A DNA stretch of 61,312 bases from SZUA-186 sp039714155 (GTDB taxonomy: Bacteria > Pseudomonadota > Gammaproteobacteria > UBA9214), in the NCBI GenBank assembly GCA_039714155.1, contig JBDLJX010000005.1:1-61312 (forward strand), in the 5' to 3' direction. A model generated the notes under the pieces. The model saw only the letters and a program-made list of their open reading frames with translations, was not told where the DNA came from and did no database searches. The position numbers and the translations under genes were made by a program. This document shows, piece after piece, positions 50,753 to 59,668 of the stretch; positions within the stretch are counted from its first letter, which is position 1, and each line of letters starts with the position of its first letter.

Positions 50753-52045
50753 ATGCGTTTTTCCAATTTCAAGGGGGTTACAGCGGGCCTCGTCTGCCTG
50801 CTGCTGCCGTCACTGGGGCTGGCCGATGAACTGAACGGTGCCGACACGGCCTGGATTCTGACATCAACCGCGCTGGTGCTGTTTATGACCATTCCGGGCC
50901 TGGCGTTGTTCTATGCCGGTCTCGTTCGCAGCAAGAACGTGCTGTCGGTACTGATGCAGTGTTTTGCCATCACCTGTCTGGCGTCACTGATCTGGTTTGC
51001 CTACGGTTACGGCCTGGCCTTCGGTGACGGTGGTGCCATGAACAAGTGGATCGGCAGTCTCGGTGACTTGTTCATGACCAATGTAGGTCGTGACAGTCTC
51101 AGCGGCACGATTCCGGAAACCGTGTTCGCCATGTTCCAGATGACCTTTGCCATCATTACCCCGGCGCTGGTCGTGGGTGGTTTTGCCGAGCGCATGAAGT
51201 TCTCCGCCATGCTGTGGTTCTCGGCCATCTGGCTAACGGTGGTGTATGCGCCGGTGTGCCACTGGGTCTGGGGCGGCGGCTGGCTCGGTGACCTGGGCCT
51301 GCTCGACTTCGCCGGTGGTACCGTGGTGCACATCAACGCCGGTGTCGCTGCCATGGTCGCGGCACTGGTACTCGGTAATCGTAAAGGCTTCGGCACTACC
51401 GCCATGCCGCCGCATAACCTGACCATGACAGTAGCCGGTGCCGCCATGCTGTGGGTCGGCTGGTTCGGTTTCAATGCCGGCAGTGCGCTGGCCGCCAACG
51501 GCGATGCCGGTATGGCGATGCTGGTGACGCACATCGGTGCAGCTGCCGGTTCGCTGGCGTGGATGTTCATGGAGTGGGTGCGCCACGGCAAGCCGAGTGT
51601 GCTCGGTATCGTCACCGGCATGGTGGCCGGTCTCGGCACCATTACTCCGGCTTCCGGTTACGTTGGGCCAATGGCCGCATTGATGATCGGCCTTACTGCC
51701 GGCGTGGTCTGTTACACCGCCACCTCCTATATCAAGCGTATTCTGAAGATCGATGATTCGCTCGACGTGTTTCCGGTGCACGGTGTCGGCGGCGTACTGG
51801 GTACCCTGTGCGCCGGCCTGTTTGTCGGCACACTGGGTGGTGTCGGGCTGGCCGAGGGCATGACCACGGGCGGCCAGGTCTGGGTGCAGTTCATCGGTGT
51901 GGCCGCTACCCTGGTCTGGTGTGCTGTCGCAACCTGGATCATCCTCAAGCTGATCGATGCGGTGATCGGGCTGCGGGTGAACGAAGAGGAGGAAACCCAG
52001 GGACTTGATATCGTGCTGCACGACGAGACGGGTTATAATTTGTAA
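50753..52045 (+). CDS. amtB: Ammonium transporter AmtB (second copy)
   Basis: A 430-residue Amt protein of the same family but clearly different from the first copy. It has a cleavable signal peptide (FKGVTAGLVCLLLPSLGLADE), LDFAGGTVVHINAGVAAM, DVFPVHGVGGVLG with the twin His, and C-terminal EEEETQGLDIVLHDETGYNL, the region that interacts with PII. The ATG at 50753 has GGGGAGAG upstream; a GTG five codons earlier sits inside that site. A terminator follows. Confidence 0.95.
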   Translation: MRFSNFKGVTAGLVCLLLPSLGLADELNGADTAWILTSTALVLFMTIPGLALFYAGLVRSKNVLSVLMQCFAITCLASLIWFAYGYGLAFGDGGAMNKWIGSLGDLFMTNVGRDSLSGTIPETVFAMFQMTFAIITPALVVGGFAERMKFSAMLWFSAIWLTVVYAPVCHWVWGGGWLGDLGLLDFAGGTVVHINAGVAAMVAALVLGNRKGFGTTAMPPHNLTMTVAGAAMLWVGWFGFNAGSALAANGDAGMAMLVTHIGAAAGSLAWMFMEWVRHGKPSVLGIVTGMVAGLGTITPASGYVGPMAALMIGLTAGVVCYTATSYIKRILKIDDSLDVFPVHGVGGVLGTLCAGLFVGTLGGVGLAEGMTTGGQVWVQFIGVAATLVWCAVATWIILKLIDAVIGLRVNEEEETQGLDIVLHDETGYNL

Positions 52046-52075
52046 CCTTGTGCAAACGTTACCACGTCGCTTCCG

Positions 52076-52165
52076 GCAGCCGCTCCGGGCTTCCTGCCCT
52101 CTCGCGGCACTTGTACATCCTGTACATCGTCCATGCCTCACGCGACGTACCTACATCCTGTAGGC
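52076..52165. repeat. Dispersed repeat (CGCTCCGGGC...TACATCC family), copy 2
   Basis: CCGCTCCGGGCTTCCTGCCC...CTTGTACATCCTGTACATCG matches the block at 50205-50270. It lies just before the terminator of the second amtB. Confidence 0.65.
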
Positions 52166-52167
52166 AA

Positions 52168-52195
52168 AACGGGCGCTTCGGCGCCCGTTATTTTT
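52168..52195 (+). terminator. Rho-independent terminator after the second amtB
   Basis: AACGGGCGC-TTCG-GCGCCCGTT stem followed by A and five Ts. It shares the complete 20-base core with the terminator at 50175-50194. Confidence 0.88.
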
Positions 52196-52349
52196 ACCAC
52201 AGAGTACACAGAGAATGATTCTTTGCGATGGAGAAAAATGTTGCCGGGATGCGAAGAATATTTCCTGAAGTAACGATGTACATCCTTCTCCTCCTCACGT
52301 GAAGAAGGCAATTCATCTACAAACTCTGTGTTCTCTGTGCCCTCTGTGG
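52196..52349. repeat. Dispersed inverted-repeat element (ACCACAGAG...CTCTGTGG family)
   Basis: The ends are inverted: ACCACAGAGTACACAGAGAA on the left and TTCTCTGTGCCCTCTGTGG on the right. This type of element is widespread in environmental proteobacteria. It fills the gap between the second amtB terminator and the CDGSH gene. Confidence 0.7.
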
Positions 52350-52360
52350 CAAATGTTTTT

Positions 52361-52597
52361 TCACAATTTCTTATGCGTCCCGTCACAAAATGGTGTGTCA
52401 CAGGTGTGCTTGCAGCCGCACAGCCAGACTTTTGCTGCTTCGGTAATTTCAAACTTGACCGGCTCAAACTCCGTGCCCTGGTGCGAGCCGTCGCAGAACG
52501 GCTGGTTCTTTGATCTGCCACAGGCGCACCACCAGTAGGTGCCGGGCTCCAGTTCCTGTGCATACGGTGCTTTTTGTGCGATGGTTGGTTCTGACAT
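52361..52597 (-). CDS. CDGSH iron-sulfur domain protein
   Basis: A 78-residue protein with two CDGSH-type [2Fe-2S] sites: WWCACGRSKNQPFCDGSH and LCGCKHTCDTPFCDGTH, each with the three-Cys, one-His ligand pattern. Small double-CDGSH proteins are implicated in redox and iron homeostasis, but their partners are not known. The neighbour is the FetAB exporter, divergently placed, which fits an iron/redox theme. Confidence 0.93.
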   Translation of the reverse strand: MSEPTIAQKAPYAQELEPGTYWWCACGRSKNQPFCDGSHQGTEFEPVKFEITEAAKVWLCGCKHTCDTPFCDGTHKKL

Positions 52598-52709
52598 GAT
52601 TATTTACAGTTCTGGTTGTCTCGTTCAATGGCAGGGTGCGCCAGGCACACCGACGGGTATTTGTTACACGGTATAATGGTGCGCATGGCACACCCTGACC
52701 GATACGCCT

Positions 52710-53321
52710 GTGAGTAAACCATCCCCCTTGCTGCAAATCAACAAGTTGCAACGTCCGATGTTCGGGCCGCTGTCGCTGGCTATCAATGCCGGCGAATGTG
52801 TCTGCCTGTCCGGCCCATCCGGTGCCGGCAAGTCGCAATTGCTGCGTGCCATCGCCGATCTTGATCCGCATGACGGTGAGGTATTGCTGGCTGGCGAATC
52901 ATCAGGTGATATCAAGCCTTACCTCTGGCGGCAACGTGTCGGACTGCTACCGCCGGAGAGTTCCTGGTGGTGGCCGACAGCTGCTGGGCATTTCCATAAC
53001 GGCTTGCCAGTTGCACTTGAGGCACTGGGATTGCCGCTGGATATCCTGGGCAAGCCGATTACACGCCTGTCGAGCGGCGAGAAGCAACGCCTGGCCCTGC
53101 TGCGCCTGCTGGCGAATGCACCCAGGGTGTTACTGCTGGATGAACCGACCGCGAATCTTGATCCGGCAAATACGCTACGCACCGAGGCCGTGATTAATGC
53201 TTACCGGCAGTCGCACGGTGTGGCAATTCTCTGGGTGAGTCATGACCCGGAACAGATGACGCGTGTTGCCGACCGTCGGCTGCAACTGAGTGATGGTGAA
53301 TTACAGGAGCAGCCTGCGTGA
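52710..53321 (+). CDS. fetA: FetA-type ABC transporter ATPase
   Basis: A 203-residue ATP-binding subunit. Walker A GPSGAGKSQLLRA, signature TRLSSGEKQRLALLRLLA, Walker B VLLLDEPTANLD, and switch His in LWVSHDPEQ. Short length and the ABC-FetB pairing identify the FetAB family, reported to export iron and protect against peroxide stress in E. coli. Translation starts at a GTG and the gene overlaps fetB by four bases (GTGA). Confidence 0.9.
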   Translation: MSKPSPLLQINKLQRPMFGPLSLAINAGECVCLSGPSGAGKSQLLRAIADLDPHDGEVLLAGESSGDIKPYLWRQRVGLLPPESSWWWPTAAGHFHNGLPVALEALGLPLDILGKPITRLSSGEKQRLALLRLLANAPRVLLLDEPTANLDPANTLRTEAVINAYRQSHGVAILWVSHDPEQMTRVADRRLQLSDGELQEQPA

Positions 53322-54109
53322 TCCCGCTCAGTACGACCGACCTTTTTATCGCCGCCAGCCTGGTCATGCTGCTGGCATTGCTGTCGTTGCGACTGCAGGC
53401 CGGCATCAGTGCTCAGTTGCTGATTGCTGCCGTGCGCACCGCAGTACAACTGACCTTGATCGGTCTGGTGCTGAAGGCGCTGTTTGCCAATGTGCATCTT
53501 GGCTGGGTAAGTCTCATGGCAGTATTCATGCTGCTGATGGCCGGGCGTGAGGTCATGGCGCGTCAGGAACGACGCTTCTCGGGCTGGTGGGGGTTTTCCA
53601 TTGGCGCGATCTCGATGTTCCTGTCGTCGTTCGCGATCACTATCTTTGCCCTGACCGTGATACTGGGTGACTCGCCCTGGTACACGCCGCAATACGCCAT
53701 CCCGCTGCTCGGCATGTTGCTGGGCAATACCATGAGCGGCGTTGCCATTGCACTGGATCGCCTGACCCAGTCGGCCTGGGAGCAGCGTGGTGTGATCGAG
53801 GCGCGCCTGTTGCTGGGTGAACGCTGGGGCGAGGCCATTGCCGACCTGCGCCGGCAGGCGGTTCGCAGTGGACTGATCCCGATTATCAATGCCATGGCCG
53901 CTGCCGGCGTGGTCAGTCTGCCCGGCATGATGACCGGTCAGATACTGGCCGGGACGCCGCCGGTCGAGGCGGTCAAGTACCAGATCCTGATCATGTTCCT
54001 GATTGCGGCCGGTACCGGACTTGGCACACTGGCGGCAGTGATGATTGGCTCGCGTCGCCTGTTCGACGAGCGCCAGCGGTTGTGCCTGGATCGCTTGCGC
54101 GAAAAATAA
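53318..54109 (+). CDS. fetB: FetB-type ABC transporter permease
   Basis: A 263-residue permease with about seven helices. Family landmarks are LRLQAGISAQLLIAAVRTAVQL, the coupling region GMLLGNTMSGVAIALDRL, and VSLPGMMTGQILAGTPPVEA. Starts at a GTG overlapping the fetA stop. Together with FetA it forms the putative iron exporter. Confidence 0.93.
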   Translation: MIPLSTTDLFIAASLVMLLALLSLRLQAGISAQLLIAAVRTAVQLTLIGLVLKALFANVHLGWVSLMAVFMLLMAGREVMARQERRFSGWWGFSIGAISMFLSSFAITIFALTVILGDSPWYTPQYAIPLLGMLLGNTMSGVAIALDRLTQSAWEQRGVIEARLLLGERWGEAIADLRRQAVRSGLIPIINAMAAAGVVSLPGMMTGQILAGTPPVEAVKYQILIMFLIAAGTGLGTLAAVMIGSRRLFDERQRLCLDRLREK

Positions 54110-54159
54110 TACGAATCCGGCAGGCTATTCGCTTGCTGCAAACAACAGGGAATTCCGTT

Positions 54160-54603
54160 ATGCACAAGGTTATGCTTTTTCTTGTTTCGGTCATGTTGCT
54201 GGTGACTGCACCGGTATCTGCACAGGTGTTCAAGTGCACCGATGCCGCCGGCAAGATCCAGTATACGGACACACCCTGCGGTGAGACATCGACTGCCATA
54301 AAGAAACATTCGGCACCACCGGCTGCCGCGAGCCCGGATGAGCGTATGCAGAGAACCCGCCGTTTGCTGGATGCCATGGAGGCCGAACGCAACGAGGAGA
54401 AGCGTACCGTAGCTGAAGCAAAAGCAGAGAAGCAAAGGCGTATAAAGAACTGCCACGTCGCCCGTGACCGTTACCGGCAACTGATTTCAGCCGGTCGGCT
54501 TTATGATCTCGACAAGGACGGTAATCGTGTCATTCTCAATGATGCACAACGGGCGCAGACGGAAGCCGGCGCAAAGGCCGATATGGACACATGGTGTGAT
54601 TGA
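54160..54603 (+). CDS. DUF4124 domain protein, secreted
   Basis: A 147-residue protein with a signal peptide (VMLFLVSVMLLVTAPVSA), then VFKCTDAAGKIQYTDTPCGE, the hallmark of DUF4124 (a short WW-like fold with two cysteines), and a highly charged helical tail ending in a Cys (DTWCD). The start at 54160 has AGGGA about 8 bases upstream. It probably resides in the periplasm. Function unknown; these proteins are common in betaproteobacteria and gammaproteobacteria. Confidence 0.85.
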   Translation: MHKVMLFLVSVMLLVTAPVSAQVFKCTDAAGKIQYTDTPCGETSTAIKKHSAPPAAASPDERMQRTRRLLDAMEAERNEEKRTVAEAKAEKQRRIKNCHVARDRYRQLISAGRLYDLDKDGNRVILNDAQRAQTEAGAKADMDTWCD

Positions 54604-54623
54604 GCCCCGTTGGCTTTCCGGTT

Positions 54624-55478
54624 CTATTCAACCGCCGCGTGAAAGAATTCCGGCGCAGTCAATGCGGCGCGGTGCATGGCGGCATTGTAATAGCTGGTTG
54701 TAAATGACTTGTGAGCTGCATCCGGCTCGCGGAACGCGGCCAGTATGTCCTGCTTGCCTGCCAGGGTTGCCGTCCACCAGCCGGACGGGTAGACCGGTTG
54801 CGGGAAGAACAGCGTTTGCACATCACTGAAACCGGCAGCGGCCATGGCCTTGCGCATCGGGTTGATGATCTCCATGTGGAAAAGTGGTGATTCGCTCTGC
54901 TGTACAAGAATACCGTTGTCACCGAGTACGTGGTGACAGTCACGGTAGAATTCCCCGGTAAACAACCCGACCGCAGGGCCGATCGGGTCGGTACTGTCGA
55001 CGATGATGACATCGACACTGCCGGGCCGTGCGTCTTTCATCCACTGGATGCCGTCACCAAAAAGGAACTCCACACGCGGATCATTGTTGGCAACACACAG
55101 TTCCGGGAAGAACTCCTCGGCCAGCCGCGTAACACGCTCATCGATCTCGACCTGCAGGCAATGCTGCACATCCAGGTGTTTCATGACTTCACGCAACGTG
55201 CCGCAGTCACCGCCGCCGATAATGACCACCTGTTGCGGGTCCGGGTGCGAGAACAGGGCCGGGTGCGACATCATTTCGTGGTAGAGAAAGTTGTCGCGCG
55301 CCGACAGCATGACAAAGCTGTCGATGACCATCAGGTTGCCGAAGAATTCGGTGGCATAGATCTCGATGTGCTGGAAGTCGGTCTGCTCGTCATGCAGCTT
55401 CCCACGGATTTTCATGGAAAAGGCGGAGCCACCTTCCTCGCAGGGCTCGGTAAACCACTGGTCCTTGTCCGGTGTCAT
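54624..55478 (-). CDS. speE: Spermidine synthase
   Basis: A 284-residue aminopropyltransferase joining decarboxylated S-adenosylmethionine with putrescine. Motifs: LYHEMMSHPALFSHPDPQQV, the nucleotide-binding GGGDCGTLREVMKH, and VIIVDSTDPIGPAVGLF with catalytic Asp. Lies divergently from speA, so polyamine synthesis from arginine is encoded by the neighbouring pair, but no S-adenosylmethionine decarboxylase (speD) or agmatinase is in the window. Confidence 0.95.
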   Translation of the reverse strand: MTPDKDQWFTEPCEEGGSAFSMKIRGKLHDEQTDFQHIEIYATEFFGNLMVIDSFVMLSARDNFLYHEMMSHPALFSHPDPQQVVIIGGGDCGTLREVMKHLDVQHCLQVEIDERVTRLAEEFFPELCVANNDPRVEFLFGDGIQWMKDARPGSVDVIIVDSTDPIGPAVGLFTGEFYRDCHHVLGDNGILVQQSESPLFHMEIINPMRKAMAAAGFSDVQTLFFPQPVYPSGWWTATLAGKQDILAAFREPDAAHKSFTTSYYNAAMHRAALTAPEFFHAAVE

Positions 55479-55504
55479 ATTCAGTCTCCAGATATATCAA
55501 TCGT

Positions 55505-55536
55505 GTAGCCCGGATGGGGTGAAGCGCAATCCGGGG
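55505..55536. repeat. REP-like element (TAGCCCGGAT family), short copy
   Basis: GTAGCCCGGATGGGG...GCAATCCGGGG, nearly identical to 3925-3955. It lies immediately before the MITE at 55544. Confidence 0.6.
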
Positions 55537-55543
55537 CAATATA

Positions 55544-55710
55544 CTAGCCCGCATTTCTCACCACGATGACGAGCCCTCGCTTGATCTTTGAATCCACAGC
55601 ACATTTCCTTCAGTCGGAAATACAGTTCGTATTCCGCTCCTTCAGAAAATCCGCTGTGAATCCAAATCTCTGCGCGATCATCTCGCCCCGCGGTGAGAAG
55701 TGCGGGCTAG
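55544..55710. mobile_element. 167-bp MITE-like element, full copy B
   Basis: Same length and nearly the same sequence as 5962-6128, with the same 19-bp terminal inverted repeats. Differences include an ACATTTCC/GCATTTTC change near the first third. It separates speE from speA, which leaves the speA promoter close to or inside the element. Confidence 0.82.
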
Positions 55711-55798
55711 CTCAGCTTTCGCTGTGCTTAGTGTCCTGCCTGCAGGATAATACAGATATTGCTTGTCGTTTCGGGAGGGTATCTTTATCGTTCCCGCC

Positions 55799-57676
55799 AT
55801 GACATGGAGCACGGAAAATGCCCGGCAGTTGTACAGCCTGGCTGGCTGGAGTGAAGGCTATGTCGATATTGGAGACAACGGCCACCTGCAGGTACGGCCG
55901 CGCGGCCATGACGACAGCCCGGCGATCGATTTGCCGGGGCTGGTCGATCGCGTCCATGACACCGGCCTGACGCTGCCGGTGCTGGTGCGCTTCACCGATA
56001 TCCTGCGCAGCCAGGTCGATCGTTTGCATGCTGCATTCTCGAGTGCCATGCAGGCCGGAGGCTGTGACACCGGCTACACCGCGATTTACCCGATCAAGGT
56101 CAACCAGCAGCAACACGTCGTCGATGCCATCGTCACACATGGCGGTATGCGTATCGGCCTCGAGTGCGGCAGTAAACCGGAACTGATGGCCGTGCTGGGC
56201 TCTCTGCCGGCTGGCGGCGTCATTATTTGCAACGGCTACAAGGATACCGGGTACATCCACCTGGCGCTGATCGCGCAGGCACTCGGCCACCGCGTCACGC
56301 TGATCATCGAGAAGCTCTCCGAGCTGGAACTGATCCTCCGCACGGCTACCGCCATGCAGTTGCGGCCACAGCTCGGCCTGCGGGTACGCCTGTCATCCGT
56401 CACCAGCGGCAACTGGCAGAATACCGGTGGTGACCGTTCCAAGTTCGGGTTTACGGCCGCCGGTGTGCTGGCGCTGCTGGAACGACTAAGGGCGGCTGAC
56501 ATGCTTGATTGTCTGGTTATGCTGCACTGCCACCCGGGTTCGCAGATCACGCGCATCGATGTGTTGCGCGAGGCCTTGCAGGAGGTTGCACGTACCTGGG
56601 TGGCACTGCATGCGGCCGGTGTGCCGCTCACCACGGTCAATGTCGGTGGTGGCCTGGGTGTCGATTACGAAGGTACGGCATCCGTGCACGAATGCTCCAT
56701 GAACTACGACACTGCAGGTTATGCAAAGGCAGTGGTTGGTGAATTTGCCGGCATGGCACACACACATGGCCTGCCGATGCCGGACCTCATGACCGAGTCC
56801 GGCCGCGCCCTGACGGCGCACCACGCAGTGTTGATCAGCAACGTTATCGATACCGAGGTGGTGTTGTGTGAGCCGCCAGCGGCCACGCCGTCGGCAGCGG
56901 CACCGGTAGGTGCATTACAGGACTGCCTGTCACATTGCACAGCAGCGACTGCACTGGACAGTTACCGCATGGCTGATGAGCAGTTGCTGGCACTGCGTGC
57001 CGGCTACCTTGATGGCAGTCTGGACCTGGCGGCACGCGCCCGCGGCGAGTCGCTGTATTACGCCATTTGCCGGTGCGTGCAGGAATGGCTGTCCGATTTA
57101 CCGACGCCACCGCCGGAGCTGGATGTGATCAACCGCAAGCTGGCCGACAAGTATTTCTGCAACCTGTCGGTATTCCAGTCGATGCCGGATGTCTGGGGTA
57201 TCGACCAGGTATTCCCGATCGCACCGTTGCAGCGCCTGGATGAATCGCCACAGCGGCGTGCCAGCCTGCACGACCTGACCTGTGATTCCGACGGGCATAT
57301 CGAACGCTATGTCGACAATGGTGGCATCGAGTCGACCCTGCCGGTGCACACGGTACGGGATGGCGAACCGTACCTGCTGGGTTTTTTCCTGCTCGGCGCC
57401 TACCAGGAGATTCTCGGTGACATGCATAACCTGTTCGGCGACACTGATGCCGTGAACGTCGAACTGCAGGACGATGGCAGCTACCGGCTGGTCGATCCGC
57501 GCCACGGCGATACGGTTGATGAGCTGTTGCGCTACGTCGAGTTCGAACCGGAACGCTTGCTGGACAGGTATCGAGACAAGATAAACGCCGCCGGCATCAG
57601 CAATGAGCAGGCCGGGACTTACCTGCATATCCTGGATACGGCACTGCACGGCACAACCTATCTGGAGGATGAATGA
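55799..57676 (+). CDS. speA: Biosynthetic arginine decarboxylase
   Basis: A 625-residue PLP enzyme that decarboxylates arginine to agmatine. Motifs: PLP Lys in YPIKVNQQQHVV, GLECGSKPELMAVL, HCHPGSQITRI, VGGGLGVDYEGT, and the C-terminal SMPDVWGIDQVFPIAPL region. The ATG at 55799 gives the family start MTWSTENARQLYSLAGW; a TTG twelve codons earlier would put the purine-rich site inside the gene. The upstream region is a MITE, so its own promoter may be affected. The next gene overlaps it by four bases. Confidence 0.95.
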   Translation: MTWSTENARQLYSLAGWSEGYVDIGDNGHLQVRPRGHDDSPAIDLPGLVDRVHDTGLTLPVLVRFTDILRSQVDRLHAAFSSAMQAGGCDTGYTAIYPIKVNQQQHVVDAIVTHGGMRIGLECGSKPELMAVLGSLPAGGVIICNGYKDTGYIHLALIAQALGHRVTLIIEKLSELELILRTATAMQLRPQLGLRVRLSSVTSGNWQNTGGDRSKFGFTAAGVLALLERLRAADMLDCLVMLHCHPGSQITRIDVLREALQEVARTWVALHAAGVPLTTVNVGGGLGVDYEGTASVHECSMNYDTAGYAKAVVGEFAGMAHTHGLPMPDLMTESGRALTAHHAVLISNVIDTEVVLCEPPAATPSAAAPVGALQDCLSHCTAATALDSYRMADEQLLALRAGYLDGSLDLAARARGESLYYAICRCVQEWLSDLPTPPPELDVINRKLADKYFCNLSVFQSMPDVWGIDQVFPIAPLQRLDESPQRRASLHDLTCDSDGHIERYVDNGGIESTLPVHTVRDGEPYLLGFFLLGAYQEILGDMHNLFGDTDAVNVELQDDGSYRLVDPRHGDTVDELLRYVEFEPERLLDRYRDKINAAGISNEQAGTYLHILDTALHGTTYLEDE

Positions 57677-58566
57677 TGCTGACCGGCTTAATCGGGCTTG
57701 GTGGCATGGGTGCGCCGATGGCGTGCAAGCTGTCGGCAGCCGGCAAGCTGGTGACTGTCTGGAACCGCACGCGTGCAACTGCCGATGCACTGGCCGGGAA
57801 ACTCGGGGTGCCGGTTGCTGATGATCCGGCTGCGCTGGCCGGTCAATGCGAGCTCGTTATCCTGTCAGTGTCGGCCGATGCCGATGTGCTGCAGATGGTC
57901 AACGCCCTGTTACCGGGATTGCGTCCCGATACGATCGTAGTCGATACCTCCACTGTCAGCCGCGAAGCGGCGCAGGCCGCAGCTGCAACCATTACCGCGG
58001 CTGGTGGCGCATTCCTCGATGCGCCGGTATCAGGCGGTGTCGAGGGGGCGCAGCAGGGTACGCTGGCCATGATGGTCGGTGGTGATGCGGCCGTGCTGGA
58101 ACGTGCCAGGCCAGTGCTGGACGATATCACCGGGCGGATTACGCACATGGGCCCGGTTGGCGCCGGCCAGGCGACCAAGGCCGTTAACCAGATCATGGCG
58201 GCAGGTATCAACCAGGCAGTGACCGAGGCACTGGCATTTGCGCAGGCGCACGAACTACCGCTGGACAAGGTCATCGAGGTGGTCGGTTCCGGTGCAGCCG
58301 GTAACTGGTTTCTGTCACACCGCGGGCCGACGATGATTCAGGATGTATTCGAGCCCGGCTTTCGCGTCGCCCTGCATCACAAGGATCTGGCCATCTGCAA
58401 ACAGATGGCGGCACAGTTCGGCGTGGCGTTACCGGTAGTCGAGATGACGTTGGTACATTACCGTCGTCTGATGGAAGCGGGTTACGGAGATGAGGACATA
58501 TCGGCGCTGTTCCGCGAGAAGCAAGCGCTGTTCGGGCCGGGCAGCGGCCGGCCGCGACGCCTTTAA
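57673..58566 (+). CDS. NAD(P)-dependent beta-hydroxyacid dehydrogenase (GarR/MmsB-like)
   Basis: A 297-residue oxidoreductase of the 3-hydroxyisobutyrate dehydrogenase family. N-terminal Rossmann motif GLIGLGGMGAPMACKL; substrate-binding FLDAPVSGGVEGAQQGTL; catalytic Lys in GAGQATKAVNQIMAA; and C-terminal LHHKDLAICKQMAAQFG. The substrate could be tartronate semialdehyde, 3-hydroxyisobutyrate or another short hydroxyacid; sequence does not decide. It overlaps the speA end by four bases, so the two are co-transcribed, though no metabolic link is evident. Confidence 0.9.
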   Translation: MMLTGLIGLGGMGAPMACKLSAAGKLVTVWNRTRATADALAGKLGVPVADDPAALAGQCELVILSVSADADVLQMVNALLPGLRPDTIVVDTSTVSREAAQAAAATITAAGGAFLDAPVSGGVEGAQQGTLAMMVGGDAAVLERARPVLDDITGRITHMGPVGAGQATKAVNQIMAAGINQAVTEALAFAQAHELPLDKVIEVVGSGAAGNWFLSHRGPTMIQDVFEPGFRVALHHKDLAICKQMAAQFGVALPVVEMTLVHYRRLMEAGYGDEDISALFREKQALFGPGSGRPRRL

Positions 58567-59525
58567 CCTTTATCCAGCGGACTGCGCACTCCGCGCCCAC
58601 CACGACTCAAAACGTGCGTGTAGATCTGGGTGGTCTTCACATCCTTGTGACCGAGCAGCTCCTGCACGGTGCGGATGTCATAACCGTCTTCGATCAGATG
58701 TGTGGCAAAGCTGTGCCTAAGGGTATGTGTTGTAACGCGTTTGCTGATGCGCGCCTCGAAAGCAGCTTTCCGTAGTGCGCGTTGCAGATTCTTTTCATGC
58801 AGGTGATGTCTGCGTATCACGCCGGTACCGGGTTCTGCAGATCTGTTCCTGGAGGGAAGCACGTACTGCCATCGCCACTCTGTGTTGGCATTCGGGTATT
58901 TTCGTTCCAGGGCGTGTGGCAGGTAGACAGAGGCAAAACCTTCCTCGAGATCATTGCCGTGAAGCGTCCTTGCATAATCGAGTTGTCGCTGCAAAGGCTC
59001 GACCAAACTGTCTGGCAGGACAGAGACTCGATCCTTGTCTCCCTTGCCGGAACGTATGAGAATTTGTTTGTATCCGAAATCAATATCCAGAACTCTGAGA
59101 CGCAATGCCTCGCTGATACGCATGCCAGTACCGTAGAGTAGACGCGCCAGCAGCCTGTTCGTGCCTTTCATTCTTGAAAGTAAGGCGCGCACCTCATCCA
59201 TGGTAAGGACAACGGGTAGTCGCTTTGGCCGTTTGGCGCGGACAATCCCGTCCAGCCACTCCAGCTCCACATCAAGAACTGACTTGTACAGGAATAATAG
59301 GGCAGCTAGAGCCTGGTTTTATGTGGATGCAGCAACATTTTTCTCAGTAGCAAGCCAAGAAAGGAATGTTTTGATTTCCGGTTCGGACATATCCAGTGGA
59401 TGCCGCCTGCCATGCAAATTGATATAACGACGAATCCACTGGATATAGGTTTCTTCTGTCCTGATACTGTAGTGACGAACGCGCATTTCGGTTCGAACAC
59501 GATCCAGCAGGCGTGGCTTTTTCAT
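58563..59525 (-). pseudogene. intI: Integron integrase gene interrupted by one in-frame stop codon
   Basis: A 321-codon frame, full length for an IntI tyrosine recombinase. The N-terminal SAM-like part is PRLLDRVRTEMRVRHYSIRT and FLSWLATEKNVAAST; then the triplet at 59319-59321 reads TAA (a single change from CAA, Gln), and the frame continues NQALAALLFLYKSV and LDVELEWLDG. Beyond it are all catalytic parts: TGMRISEALRLR (Arg), the IntI-specific insert around YLPHALERKYPNANTEWRW, HTLRHSFATHL (His, Arg) and LLGHKDVKTTQIYTHV (His, Tyr nucleophile). AGGAGG precedes the ATG. Only the one codon is altered, so the lesion looks recent, or could be a sequencing error. Cassettes lie divergently beyond it. 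Confidence 0.93.
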
Positions 59526-59668
59526 AGGAACCTCCTTGTTCCCTATTAATTATGAATAGTGCTACATTATTCGCTATTATGTATTTGATTAAATTGATGT
59601 AAGAAATTTCGTACACCCTAAATGTCCAAATCAAATTGGACATTTAGGTCCACTAATTGTAGGCGCCT
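59526..59668. other. Presumed attI region between intI and the first cassette
   Basis: An AT-rich 143-base region without genes. It must hold the intI promoter and attI. A perfect 13-bp hairpin lies at 59617-59648 (CCTAAATGTCCAA with TTGGACATTTAGG, loop of six). The first cassette boundary is probably near TTGTAGGC at about 59656, but a canonical GTTRRRY core is not present, so the exact attI crossover is unresolved. Confidence 0.5.
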
